Below are positions 32,901-46,364 of a stretch of 64,000 nt of DNA, piece after piece. The notes below the pieces were generated by a model. The model was not told the DNA's origin. It made no database searches and saw nothing but the letters and a program-made list of their open reading frames with translations. Position 1 is the stretch's first letter. The number at the start of each line of letters is the position of its first letter. Source of the DNA: Plantago ovata (taxonomy: Eukaryota; Streptophyta; Magnoliopsida; Lamiales; Plantaginaceae); assembly GCA_028274465.1 (NCBI GenBank), contig CM051457.1, forward strand, positions 28,741,313 through 28,805,312. Reading direction: 5' to 3'. The translations under genes and the position numbers were made by a program.

Positions 32901-35900
32901 AAAATAGAGTTATGAAAAACAGCTCAACACCTTTTTTCTTCCAATCAAAGGAAGCAAGCCCTTTATTAGCAAAGATTTGTAGACCTCTCAAATATATTTA
33001 TCAAGTGTACCAGCTACTACTACTCTATGTGTTTCTCTCTCACACTCTCTCTTTCCTCTCTCGGTGAGGAGGACTATTGACTAACTCTAAAGTGTGTAAT
33101 AGAGTAGTACGTATTTATTATGGATTTGGCTTGCAATTATGAATCTTTGCTCCCTGGATAAATCTATAGATTATCCATAATAATCATAATAATAATTCAC
33201 TAAAAATAGTAGATGTAGATGAAGTGATGTATACTCCTTTTTTTAGAATAGGGAAATACTCATGTCTCATATCTAATGGGTTCTATGAGTTTTTATCACC
33301 TCATATTGGTTGGTTGAAATTTGAAATGGGCTACATCTCACATTATTACACGTGGTTCACACTTTCTGATCTAAAATTATATTTATATTTTGTGGTTTTT
33401 AGAGGTATTATATATGCGAAAAAAGAAAGTGGTATAGGTCGGATGGATGTCGACCTGTACTAAGGAAGAAATACAATGGATACTGAGACTTGTGATATGT
33501 GTTAAATTATCTAAATATGTTAAAGTGAACATAGTTGTGAAGTATGATGAATCGGTGATGGTGTTGAGAGGTTTGTGTTATTTTGATTGGCTCTCGAACT
33601 GGGAAGATAGGGATTGCACGTGTTTATCTTCTAATATGCTTAACTCATACGTATTTACGTAAATATGTCGTATCTTTCTATATGTATACGTACACACGAT
33701 AAAATAATATCATGCGGTGTAACTCTTTTAGATTGTTTATGATTTTAAGATATGTATACATATCCAATAATCATTGTTCTGATATCTGACAAGTGGCATT
33801 ACAAAAATATAGTACCTTAAAATTATTTTAAACTCGATGTCATATATAAAGTACGGATAATCCACCTGAATCTCAATTATTCATAACTTATATATAAGTA
33901 TAATCTTAACTCGAATTATTGTTCATGTGCTTACAAATTACCTAAACTAACTACGATTAAACAAACTTAATATTGAAAAAAACAATTTTAAAATTTAGAG
34001 TCATTTTACCTTTTATAGGGATATCATATATGCAGACGAAAGAAAGTAGTATAGGTTCGATGAATGTCCATGTATGCATGCCAAGGAAGAACTCTAATTG
34101 ATTGTATCGTCCTTTGATATGCGATGAATGAACAAAATATAAAAATTGAACGTATTCGTCCAGTTTGTATCTGAGAACTAGTGGTGGTAATCTATAAGTT
34201 TTTTATATTTGATTGACTTTAGACGGATAATAGGGATCACATGTATTTCTCATAATACTTCACCTGATAATTTAAGTTAAACAAAAGAAAAGAAAAAAAA
34301 ACACATCATAAAAGAAACCATGTCCACAATATTGAAAAATTAATATAAATAACTAGATTATCCACTTTTTCAACAGTTCGAACTTTTGGGAGAACTTAAT
34401 TTATGTCACATGAATGATTGATAGAGATAGAGTTGTTGTTCTCCAATTCCAAATTCCAAATCTTTAAAAAGAGAAAAAATAGAAAAATAAAAAAGTTTTC
34501 GAAAGATATTGTTAAATACTTGTTCAAATTTCAAAATGAATTACTACAACACATCGACACAACATGCTTGATATATACGGAACACTACAATAAAAATATG
34601 TATTTTGGGGTTTAAGTACTGATATGGTATATGTTATACGTAGAACACTTGTCGGAATATACATGCTACGTGCGATGCTGTACGTGTCATTACGTTTATA
34701 ATAATTGTCATAATCCCTTGCTAAATTTCACCACATTCTTTTCTAGTACTCGGGAGTCGGGGACCCATTAGCTTTTGAAAACATGTAGTACCATATTGCA
34801 AAAAATATATTGCAAAAGGTGTCGACGATGAAAATGAATTCATGGTTGATGAGTATCGACAAAGGTTTTCACGCGGCGTGATTATATTATATATGGATTA
34901 TAGATTTCTTGTGTAATAATTTATATTTTATAAATAAATAATTACTGGTATTCTAATAATGGTTGGTAAGATATAGCTTCACATCACATCTGCTAAATCA
35001 CGCATCCAAGGAGGAAAACAAGCTGACTGAGTGACTGAGTCTGAGTGAAGTGGGCAAAAGTCTACTCCCTGTCCGGCGAAAATAGTATGGTTTTACATTT
35101 TAATTTTAATTTGATTTTAATTACAAATTAATATTAAATTATACTGGATAATATATTATTCTTCCATTCCGAAAAACTTTATTCATTAGTGTTAGTATAT
35201 ATGTAACTTATGAATAGATATTAAAAAAAAAAAAAAATTAGTAGGATAGGCTATTTTCTTATTGAAAATTATTAATACTAATATGTAGGGTAGAAAAAAA
35301 ACAAAATAAACTAAGTTTTGTGAGACATTTATATAAAAGAAAAGTGAGTAAAATTGTGTGAGACGGATAGAGTATTAAAAGAATTAAAAAATTATATTAT
35401 AAAATTAACTAACTTTTTTATATTCTTTTAGAATATAACTTAATTTAGTAATCTTAAAAAGTGAAATAACACTTTTTCATCAAAGTATACAATAATAGTA
35501 GTTTGAACCACTCTTTAAATCTACGAAATTGTTGCCGGATGGATCTGGCCATTTGGGTCTTCAAAATGTGTTCCCCAGATTTGATATGATACTGGCTAAC
35601 GATAAACAACGGTAATTAAATAACTAGAACTAACTAGAAGATTCCCACAAGAATTCTAATGCCCTCGAATTAGCCAATTTCATAGCGTGGATGAATTCCA
35701 TTAGCACATGATCTTATCCCCCTCCTTCACAATATAAATGCAAGGTTCCAAATTATTTATAAGTATGCATTTATCACTCAAATCATCCCAATACAAGTCT
35801 TCTAAGACCTTACCCCCAAGTTATAATAGTAAAGTACTGAATTCTATATCCGATTTATTAAAAGCAAGCCGGTTAAAATGGACTAACATCCATTCCCTCT

Positions 35901-38587
35901 GTTTGTAGGTATCAAGTACTAGAGACCAAGAAGAACTCGAGCTCTAGTTCGTACATATCGTGGTGACTTCGTCAATCAGTTTTCAGATGTAGGTATCATC
36001 AATAGTAGTAGTAGTAATACGATGCAAATTGCAAAATGATGTTAGTCGGGCGAGTCTAACCGAATATGATGGAACTCAATTTGCAATCAATTCGAGGTTC
36101 ACCCCAACTCGCTAATAAAAGTAAGTTTGAAGTTGAGCTTGATGTCGAACCAACTTGTTAAAAGTTCAAACTCAAGTTAAACGTTTAACGTTGATAAAAC
36201 AATTTAAAAAAGATAAAAATCCTTTATAATACAGATGACTATAATATGACAAGTTTTTATCGAGTTGAGTCTAACTCTACTCGCTTAAATAAACAAACCT
36301 TTTTTTAAAATTGGACTAAAATTTAATTATTTTATTGAACGAAAAGAAACCAAATGAAACCAAACCAAACGGTTTAGGATTTAAAATCCAACTCGCATAG
36401 TGGCAAAACCACTATCGCCCATCTAAGATATGCACGTTGCCTCGTTATGGTTGTCCAACACTATGTCCGAAATAATTCCATCTCTTGTCCATTTTCGTAA
36501 AATCTTAAACAAGAAAGACCGATTAAAATTTTTAATGTCACCAAACTTTATGACATAGCTGGAATTTCTTAATTATTTAGCTAACATTGACCCCACTAAT
36601 TACCTGCCTGTGCCCTCCTTTTAAAAAAATAAATAAATGAATGAAATGTATATATATTCATTCCATTTAATTGTATAATCGTGTGTGTAAAATAAGTTGT
36701 CACTTTCGACAAGGATAAGGTTTTTCTTGATTGTACTTCATTTCAGTGTTTCCTTTTCTTTCTTAATAATACTAATAATGGCACCAGCTAAGCGTAGCTA
36801 CTTCCTTTTGTTTTTGTCATTTGGAACTGGAAATAAGCAATGTTTTGTTTGGTGGTTTGTACCTAATGCGCAAGTTCTACTGTTCCAGTATGTTTTAGGC
36901 ATTTGGAATAAGACATATTGAAACGATGTTTTTGTAGTTTCTTGTTCAACTCGGTTCATAGTATGCGACCTGGTAGTTTTTTTCTATATAAAAAGTCACA
37001 CACTGAATTTAAAGTATCAAATTAATTAGCCAATTAGGTATAAAAAATCATTTTAAACATACTAGTAGTGGTGTTAAATTAGTGAGTCGGGCTAAGTATT
37101 ATATAGTTCGAATTGAATCAATTCTAAACGAGTTGAGCCGGGACTCAATTTTTAGATATAAGACTCCATTTTTAAATATAAAATATATTTATAAAAAAAT
37201 ACAACATATAAATAATGCACTTTAACAAGCATTATTAAATTAAGCTTTACTTGCTAAGGAAATGAGCATAACGTACACTCGAACTCGATTCGACTATCTT
37301 ATCATGTAAAATTTCTAACCGAGTCAATTTTAGTACTCATTAATTATTGAATTATAATAACAACAATTCCATTACTATTAGAGTTATGATTCAAAAAGTC
37401 ATCTTAGCCTTTTAGAGGGTGTCTGTCTTTCTTTTCCCTTTGTATTTTAGAGGGAAAAAAAATGATTTGGCTTTGACTCTCATTTAAACCCCATGTTTTC
37501 ACTATTCCTCCTTTTAAGGTTTGAGACCGACACCCCATCTCCGCCGCCCCACCGCTTTTCCTCCATTTCCGACCTTGATTTCCAATCCGATTACACCTTT
37601 AAGTTCGTCTTTCGACAGTCAACAAGGCCATATTAATATATCTCAACACATATTTACATATAAAACACACAACTCCCGATAAGTTCCTCCTAAATTTACG
37701 TATTTGGTACAAAACAAAAAATAATTTTCCTTACACCTCATTATTACCTACCCTACCCTATATCCTAAGTATTATTCTCTCCAAAATACAACCAAACACA
37801 GTTTCCAATACATCATTAACTTACCGCTCTATTCATCATTTAAATTTAAATACATGTATTAAAATGCTTACGAAAGAGAAAGACGCCACTTTAGTGTTTC
37901 TAATTTAAGTCATGTGACTTGCTTGTTTTGCTAGATGATCACCTACATAGCTTGCCTCTTCATGGATAAAATACAGGTTGTAAGTTAGTTGCAAATTTCT
38001 AGAACTCTTTCAGATTGAGATGTGGAGGGGGAAATGGTTAAATGTCACATATGTTGAAGCTGGCGGCTAATGATACTTTATATGAAGTATAAAAAATCAA
38101 TAAATATCCTAGATTCCTAGTCATGGTAGCTCATTTTATATGGATACTTTTATTTCACCCCAACTTCAGTTTTATTAATTTCAATTCGATTAAGTTAAAT
38201 TTATTTCAGTTTATTTCAATTAAGTTAAGTTTAATTCAAATGAATTAAATTCATAATTATTAAGTTCAGTTCAGAGATTTTTAGGCGAGTCAATTGTATT
38301 TGGATCCAGATCCAATCCAGATTGGACTTACAAAGTGGATCAAGATCCGATCCAAACAGAAATATTCATCATCACACAGAGATAATGTAATGTAAAATGT
38401 GGCAAGAATATCCGAATTTGTAGCAAGGCATAAAATGAAAAGCACAACACTTGATTATTTTCACTTGTGGCAGAGTTTTGCTTTTGCGTTTGATCTTTTA
38501 TTATCGCATCAACAATGGTGTCAGCTTCCATGACATGTTCCTTTATTCCCTTAACCTCCTCCACAAAACCTCGCCGATTAAACCGGT
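32901..38587. other. 5.7-kb gene-poor AT-rich region
   Basis: No family was recognised on either strand. Two diverged copies of a ~250-bp segment occur at about 33400-33660 and 34010-34260 (shared: attatatatgc, aagaaagt-gtatagg, gatggatgtc, gatagggat-cac). A Stowaway-like MITE relic lies at 35155-35375. Several stretches rich in 'cgagtt/aactcga' words (36050-36300, 37080-37330) look like old transposon remnants but have no definable ends. Confidence 0.5.
35155..35375. mobile_element. Stowaway-like MITE relic
   Basis: The left end reads TATTCTTCCATTCCGAAAAA and the right end, in reverse, TACTCTATCCGTCTCACAC; both are worn forms of the plant 'TACTCCCTCCGTCCC' terminus, with TA at the borders. 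About 220 bp, AT-rich, non-coding. Confidence 0.45.
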
Positions 38588-38693
38588 GAGTTTAAAGGAG
38601 ATTATTAATTTCATTTCTGCACACTATTTTCTTGATTACATTTGCTTAAAAGGAAAATAGATTCGATTTCTTTTCAGATTTTCAGGTCTAGCA

Positions 38694-41600
38694 ATGGCGT
38701 CAGCTAGTGTAAATGTCGATAATGTCAAAGTTACCGAAGGCCTGGGGAAATTGCCGAAGGTTGTGTTGACTTCTGTTAATGGAAGGTAAAATAAAGAATC
38801 ATCTGTATCCAGTAAATTGGATTATGTTTGATCTTAGCTGAAAAGCTCAAAACTTGTAATTTGGGTGGTGTGTTGTTAGTGATTCAATGTAATGTTTGCA
38901 TATTTGCATGCTTCTTATGATGATTAATGATTTTAGGATGCTGCATTTGTTACTTACTTTTTGCTGTAATTTTGTCACCTGAGATTAGTTTTACATTTTG
39001 GGCCTATTGAGACCTATCTGATATTGGTTAAGTTGGTTTGAGTAGTGTTGCAATTTCAATTCTATGATGATGTAACTTGGTTCATAATCAGCTCATTGAG
39101 GTCAGTTCATCATCATGTTAAGTCATCTTGATTTGAGTTCTATCGGCGAATTATATATGTTATGAATTGTGATTAGTACGAGCAGATGTGTATACATGTA
39201 TAAATAAGCCAAATAGTATGTTTTGCTGCCTACTGGTTTCGATGCAAGCTTTACTTTCTATATCCATGAACTCGTGATTGAATTCTGTCAGCAGATTATT
39301 TGTATTGCTGAGTTGTGATTGATTCGAACAGATTCATGTCAAGTTAATTGTGTTTCTTGTTTCATCTTTTCGTCGGTGTGTATAAGTGAGTCTACTTGCC
39401 AACATAAAGTTAACTTTCCACCTTAAAAAACACTTCTTGAAAATGTTACATTACCATTTCTTACACATTGCATAATGTTGCTTGGAGATGGCTGTTTCCT
39501 ACCACTGACAAGTCATTCAGTTCTGTAGAAAGTAAAACAAGAAAATTAAATTGAGATACATAACTAGATTATTGATACTTGGGATGTTAGTTCATGGAAA
39601 TATGCATGAGACATGAGCTATTTGAAGATGTCATCTTGAAATTGATTTTATTTCTCTTTTTTTATGCAGTGAAGCAGAACTATATCTATATGGGGGTTGT
39701 GTCACGTCCTGGAAAGTAGCCGATAAAGACCTCCTTTTTGTTCGGCCAGATGCTGTATTTAATGGGCAGAAGCCAATCAGGTCTTTTTCATAATTCAGTA
39801 ATCACATAAACAATTGAAGCTGTATTTAATAGGCAAAAAGCAATTTGGCAAATTCTTGGCACTGAAAAAGTACTTTACTGTTTACACCAATCGGACTTAT
39901 TAGGGTATTGTGTAATCCGGGTTAGGGTGGCTGTGTATTCCTGAAAGCTTATTTTTATTAATCACACAAACAATTGAAGCTTGCTATCTCTGAATTTGTT
40001 ATTTTTATCATTTTGATACAGCGGGGGCATACCTCACTGTTTCCCACAGTTTGGACCTGGCCAAATGCAGCAGGTAATGGTCTACATCCCTTGCAACTAT
40101 ACGTTATTTTACTCTCTTTCGTTAATCAGCATACATTACTCCAAACTGCTCTTAGTACTTCACAATGATCCTTACATATAATAGCCGTTCATTGTTGCAC
40201 AACATGTTCTATGTGTTATTTTTGTGCAAAATGCCAGAATTTCATACCTATAGGTATAGAACTTTCACGGTTGTTTTATAAGGATCCAGTCTATACTTAA
40301 TCTTATAAACTGATGCTTATATTCCAACTCTCTTAGACTATTGCATACTGTTCTTTGGCCAAGAGCTAATGCCAAATTATATATTTAATGGAAAGTCTCT
40401 TAACATCATTGATATATCAGACATGAATATATGGCATATTTCTCCAGTTTTTTTCAATGTTGAATATTAGCTTATGGGATGTTGACATGATTCACAGCAT
40501 GGATTTGCTAGGAATTCAAACTGGTCGGTTATCAACTCTGAAAATGTGGATGGGAAACCAACTATCACACTGGAGCTAAAAGATGATTCATATTCCCGTT
40601 CTATGTGGGATTACAGTTTTCAAGCTCTTTATAAGGTCAGTAAGTTGTGCTACACTTTATATGATTCTTGCATCTAGGAACTTTACAAGTTTTGCTCATC
40701 TTAATGTCAAAATTGACTGAATTACTCGTTATCCTTGTGCTCAACCTGGTTTTCTCTGTTCACTTTTTTACAGGTCACATTAGACAATAACAGCCTCTCG
40801 ACAGAACTAAAAGTAACAAATACGGATGAAAAGCCATTTTCATTCACTACTGCCTTGCATACATACTTCAGTGTAAGTATAGCCTTCATATTTTTATACA
40901 TGAAATTTCGAATCATATCTAGAATTCAAGGAATCTGGAACAGAACTGTGTATGAATAGTACAATCTGTGAATACAAAGGTTTTCTACAATATACAGCGG
41001 AAAAGATCGTTGCCATATGTATGGAAAAGCAATGAACTTGTTTATTTGTCCTTTCGGTTTGAAGTTATACCGTCTTTACAAATCCTGAATATATTACATA
41101 CAGTAATTTATTTTCTCCAATGCAGGCCTCTGTATCAGGAGCCTCTGTGAAAGGCTTAAAAGGCTGCAAGACACTGAACAAAGATCCTGATCCCAAAAAT
41201 CCAGCGGAAGGTACAGAGGAAAGGTCAGTATCTTTACCATTCACTTAAGACACATACGTGTTCTTGCTATAAAATTTGGTGTTATCTATAACATGTACTA
41301 CATCATATACTCTGTCAGTCAAGACACATATGTTTTCTTGTATCCATTTTGTGATATGCCTATCTGAAGTATTTATGTTTCCAATATTGTATATTCCAAC
41401 ACTTCCTATTTCTAATTGCTCCAGGGATATCGTCACATTTCCTGGATTTGTAGATTGTATCTATCTTGAAGCTCCATCTGAGTTACAGCTGGATAGTGCT
41501 CTTGGCCATGTAATTAACATCAAGAATGCAAAGTAAGCTTGATGCACTCTCTGCTTATCTAACTTTCCATACCTCTACTAGTGCAATTTATTTCATTGTT

Positions 41601-42027
41601 CCATTTTATCTATTTGCGCAGTTGGTCAGATACAGTGTTATGGAACCCCCATTTGACAATGGAAGCATGTTACAAAGATTTTGTCTGTGTTGAAAATGCA
41701 CAGGTATGTCTTGAGCAGGAATCTGTTAAAAGGAATCCAAGTCTTATAGGAATCTAAAATTAGTTGCCTTTGAGACCCGAAAACATGTATTCATGTGATT
41801 CAACTATCTTCAAATGCTTGAGCTAATCACCAAGTTGGAATTCATGCTTCTCCAATTACCAAATATTGTTTTTTTTTTTTTGCTTGAAAAGTTGATTGCT
41901 GAAATTAATGTGGTTTTCTGATTGCTGAAATGTAATTTTTCACTTTGGAATAATGGCGCAGATTGGAGAAGTTAAGCTAGAGCCTAGCCAATCCTGGACC
42001 GCAGTGCAAGAGTTGAGCCTTGCTTGA
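38694..42027 (+). CDS. Glucose-6-phosphate 1-epimerase (aldose-1-epimerase family)
   Basis: Nine exons: 38694-38785, 39670-39780, 40022-40073, 40498-40635, 40774-40872, 41126-41223, 41425-41532, 41622-41703, 41962-42027. All are GT-AG and in phase; 281 residues. Landmarks of the YMR099C/At glucose-6-P 1-epimerase group: LYLYGGCVTSWK, SGGIPHCFPQFGPGQMQQHG, the catalytic-region TALHTYF, VDRIYL-equivalent FVDCIYL, LWNPHL, YKDFVCVENA and KLEPSQSW. It interconverts alpha and beta anomers of glucose-6-phosphate, feeding beta-specific G6PDH. No transit peptide is visible, so a cytosolic place is likely. A leader intron (donor gtgagt 38588, acceptor near 38676) is probable. The start is the ATG of MASASVNVDNVKV. 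Confidence 0.93.
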
Positions 42028-42740
42028 TACATACAGCTGATACCGACATTTTATCTTGTTCACTTTACTGACAGTGAACAATAATCATGTTACGTTTCTT
42101 GTAACATATCATGTAACTCTTGATCATGTAACTTTTCTTTTGACAAGGAATATAGTTCACCTGAAAGATCATTTTTGCCATAATTCTATTGATTACTGAA
42201 GATTGACAGACCAGGCTGTTCTGAAAGCATTTTCATCTTATTAGTGTTTTGTAACTTGTATGTAAGTGTATGGTTGGCAGTTCAAAAACTTGTAAATGAA
42301 CTCTGGTAGTTACTATTTACGTTAATGCTTCGTGTATCCATTAAAAATGCTCCTGATCAATCAGCGAGCCTGCAATGGATTTCGAGATCATAGAAACCAG
42401 AAAACCTCATCAGTGCTTCTGATTTCATGACAAGCCGTAGCAAAGGCAAATTCTCTTTTCTGCAGCTATGCTCGTAAACTCTTAACTGTGCTAAGAAGCA
42501 TTGCCCCAAAAGTCAAAACTAACCGGAAAGCATACAACTTATTGATTGCATAAGATGCCACTTTAACTTACATTCTACAGTTACATGCTTACTACAAGAG
42601 TTACAACTTACACCAACAAACGGAGTATTGCAAAGTCACTCCCTAAGTACATCTACACATAGAGTTCCATCCTCAAACTGGCATGATAAGCATTTATAAG
42701 CAATATACCTAGAACCAAACTCCATTAAGGTCCTATACTC

Positions 42741-44044
42741 TCACGACAGCTTACCGTCCAACATCATTTGCACGAACTTTGACCTGAGAACTCCATTCAT
42801 GTTCAGAAAGAGCTCCATTGTGATCGGGTTGTTTACCAGCTTGTACGACACAAGAACCTGCGCTTCATCTGTAATACCAGGGACATTCCCCAGAGCGAAC
42901 AGCAACTGTTTCGATTTATCAGCCATTGTATCTCGGTCCAAGTGAAACTTCTTCAACAAGTCCCCGCATGCAGAGTTCATGTCTTTTAAAAAGTCACCCA
43001 TAACTTGAACCATAGGATCGGGACTGGGATCTGGAACAGTAACATCCACTGCCTTTCTCTTGCGGGAAGGCGTGAGCTTCTTTGAAGCCCTATGATTTTT
43101 TGTGCTTCCACCACTGGTCTCATTTTGAGCAACGGACCTTGCATCATCATCTGCTTCATACACTACATCAACAAAGCTTCCATGTACTGGGGATACTTCA
43201 ACAGCCTGTTGCTTGCCCTTGTTAGAATGCAGATCTTGAACCGCATCACCAAATCCCTGTGCTTCTGTTGCAGAAACAGCATTAACTTGACTAACATGCA
43301 CCGGTGGTGCTTCAATTGCTAGTTGACCGATGTGGTTTACATGAAGATCTTCTAAAGCATCAACAAATCCTTGCGCATTGTCAATGTTGATAGCCTCATT
43401 GCCGAAGATCTCACACCAGTCTTTGTAAAATGGAAACGACTTAAAGCGCATATTCTCCATGTCAGGATGCTCCTGTTTATAGAAACATAATCATAGTATT
43501 ATGGAAAAGCAGCATAGAGCATCTTGAAGACCATGACAGATACTCCTCTGTGTATATGTAATCTTTAAAATCTTCCGAGGGAAAGGTAATTCTCCGCAAA
43601 ATCCAACAAATAAGAAACTCACCAAAAACACAACACAACTGGCCATTAAAGACCACAAAATGTATAGCTGTGAGACACAACAATTTATTTTTGCAAGGCA
43701 ACAGATAATACCTTTAAATAATTCGCCCAGACTTCATCACTATCAACCACAATCATCTTGGTTGTGGGTTCATATCTGAACCCATCAGTTGAAAGCATTG
43801 CTAGTAATATCTTGTAAACCTTTTTCCACACAGTTAACTTTGAGTTAATGTGCTTGTTACCAGTGATGTTTGCACCAGGAAACCTTTTCGCCAAGGCATG
43901 CTCAAGTGCCAAGAGATACCCTGTTCTGAATGCATTATCAACCCTCCACCCATTTGCGACAAGCTTTTTGAGTTCAACAATCAGCATATCTTCCTCGGGA
44001 CGGCTCCACACCCTTCGACTTACTTTATTACCTCTTCCGTCCAT
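42741..44044 (-). CDS. MYB/SANT-like DNA-binding domain protein (LIMYB type)
   Basis: Two coding exons, 44044-43712 and 43472-42741, giving 354 residues. The N-terminal Myb/SANT-like domain (about 11-110) shows the spaced Trp residues RRVWSRPEEDMLIVELKKLV, NKHINSKLTVWKKVYKIL and DSDEVWANYLK. After a linker with HPDMENMRFKSFPFYKDWCE comes a Ser/Lys-rich region with a possible nuclear signal (SKKLTPSRKRK) and a C-terminal helical stretch ending QMMLDGKLS. The family descends from the Myb-like partner of PIF/Harbinger transposons and includes the L10-interacting LIMYB repressors; this looks like a domesticated gene, with no inverted repeats or transposase nearby. The ATG lies two bases after an acceptor (CACAG|GTATGG), so a 5'-UTR intron (donor near 44451) precedes it. 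Confidence 0.85.
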
Positions 44045-44640
44045 ACCTGTGGATTCAGTCAAGCATTAAAACCACGTTATTAACTGACATTTAGATCTTC
44101 TCTGAGATCATAGTAGCACATCTGTTGCACATTGGTGTCACAAATTATTAATTATACGGGAGCTCATCGTATGGTCAGGTTTCACATGCGACTACAACTA
44201 ATTAGTGATCAAGATGCTGGAACTGGAAACCATGGACTCAGTCATTGGGGATCTCAAATGTAATAACACAACACAAGCATCATGTTACAAATCATGACAT
44301 CAAACAGTCCTTTAGTTTATCAGGGTGCTTAAACTCTGTTAAACATTAACTAAGACCAGTTCACAAGATAGAGAATAGAATGAAATATAGCGGCTACACA
44401 GAAAAGAAAAGGGAAGCTAAAAATGGGGAAAATTCTGGAAACTGACTGACCTTATTTATAAGTTGAAATGGATATCTACGGAAGCAAATGATGATGATCG
44501 AGGAATTCGGTTTCGGCAGAAAGAAACATGAAGCTGAGCCAGTAAACCGGACTGAGAGTTTATATGAGAGCTGAGGTGCACGAAGCTATTGGAAATGAGG
44601 TGAATCGGTGGTTCTCTTCTCGTCCATGAAAAAGGAAGTG

Positions 44641-46249
44641 AGAAATGTCAGGTGCTGGAAAGCAGAGAAATGCCCAAATTGGAGAATGAGGGCACGATAA
44701 TCATGGTCTCCCCAAATATCGAATCGGGGATCTTTGGATTGGATTAGGACAAATATCAGGGGCTTTTTCGTACTTTTAATCTTGTCCTAAGCCACATTTC
44801 AATCAACTCGGACAACATTCACGCACCACACGAACGTAGCATGTCATACGATTATCCATTCCTCTATAACGCAACGCCTCCTTATTGTTTTTATTTTTTT
44901 ATTTTAAAGATATGGTTGAACCGGATATGCTAGCAGCTAGCATTTACGCACACAAGATGCGACAGGATTGAGGGTCTTGAACAGTCTAACTTATAAGTTA
45001 TAACGCATATGAGCATATGAGACATAGATAATGGATGCGCTATTGAATTTAAACATGTGATTAAGGGAATATTAATCCTTAATTGTTGGTATTGAGAGAG
45101 CCAACTATCAAATAGGAAATAGTATTAATAGAATTTTGAACCAAACTTATATATAAGTGCCTCAGTATTTTCCATCGTACAACACAATAAAGAAGGAATA
45201 GGCTCAGATAAACCCTACTCCATCTCTTTTCCGTCTCTCTCTGTTTTGCAGGCCAAAACAACAAATCAAATTTGCTACTATACCCGTGCTATGGAATTAC
45301 ATAATTGAAACAATGTTTGGAGGTATGTATTCTATCCTTTCGTATTTTCTACTATGTGGTAGCATATCCATGTTTAGCTTCCTACTTATTTCATTCTGAA
45401 AAAATATGGTATTTTATATGCCTGTTTAGATTCAGTTTCATAAACATTTTTTGATTCACAATATACAATCCTTTCTTTTGTGAGAAACAACGAGTCAAAA
45501 TTTTATCAATAAAATTAATACTTGATTTTGATGGAACGAAGTAATTTTTATCAATTACAAAAAAGGAGAAGAAAAATCGAGTTCTAATGTTTCAGATCTA
45601 AACTTGACTTTTGGTTATCGGTCGGTTTATATTCGATTCTTGAAGTGGTAGACCTTCAGTTTAGACACATACCAATATTGTGACTAGTTTTTCAATTTTC
45701 TGCCTTCTCATCGTTGTATTTGAATTTGAATCAGAGCAGACCGAGGAAAATTTTTTGTATCCCTTTTCATAACTTGTGAATCGAAAGAGGCGTATTTTTT
45801 TCTTCGGTTTTTTCTTTCCGTGTACTATCTGCATATATGCGTATGTAACTCGGAGAATATAATGAATAGTGAAAGAAAAGAATGAATTTACCTACAATAC
45901 CAATTTACTAGTATATAGTATCAGTACCTTTATTTATTACTTTTGATTTCTTCTTTATTTAGTCATTATCTTCTTCAAGTTACACACTTAATATTTAAAG
46001 CACCCTCTCACATATCACACATATATATATATATATATATAGACTAGTATTTATCCCCGTCCAACCAAATATGACACAGGTTGAATCAATAATTTATATA
46101 TAAGCTTTTCGGTTCAACATCCATTTTGTCCAGATTCAATGAACTCGAGCAATGAGCAGTCACCTTCGCGACTGTGAGCGTGCACCCAAACTAACCAACT
46201 CCACCCCACAGAGAAATAACATCACTGGGCTCTTACTTCACAAGTCACA
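44641..46249. other. Spacer with an (AT)n microsatellite
   Basis: No coding signal. A TA-repeat microsatellite lies at about 46020-46041. A TATATATAAG box near 45149 is not followed by a recognisable gene. Confidence 0.5.
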
Positions 46250-46257
46250 TATATATA
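46250..46257 (+). promoter_or_regulatory. TATA box of the PPAT gene
   Basis: TATATATA about 110 bases before the ATG at 46365. It lies inside the longer upstream open frame and so argues that transcription starts downstream of the frame's earlier ATG at 46152. Confidence 0.6.
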
Positions 46258-46364
46258 GGCCCATTCAAACAATATCATCTTCTAATTTGGTGTACCAATC
46301 ATCTCCGATTCGTATTCACTCCCACTCCATCTATACTTCTCAGGTCAACCAAAAATTGGTGATC

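Noticed and set aside
36697..36921. 74-codon hydrophobic plus frame
   Set aside because: Aromatic and hydrophobic text typical of translated T-rich DNA; no homology or gene context.
38340..38564. 74-codon minus frame (MEEVKGIKEHVMEADTIVDA)
   Set aside because: Starts coding-like but is antisense to the epimerase leader, ends in low-complexity hydrophobic text, and has no further exon.
44045..44062. Longer start (MTESTG) for the MYB/SANT-like protein
   Set aside because: The first codon is TTG, and an acceptor CACAG|GTATGG makes ATG at 44044 the natural start after a leader intron.
45082..45275. Possible solo LTR (TGTTGGTATT … AACA with a TATATATAAG inside)
   Set aside because: No target duplication at the borders, no partner LTR and no primer-binding site.
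46152..46364. 71-codon N-terminal extension of PPAT, Ser/basic-rich like a transit peptide
   Set aside because: A TATATATA box at 46250-46257 lies inside it, and the family's usual length is reached from the ATG at 46365.
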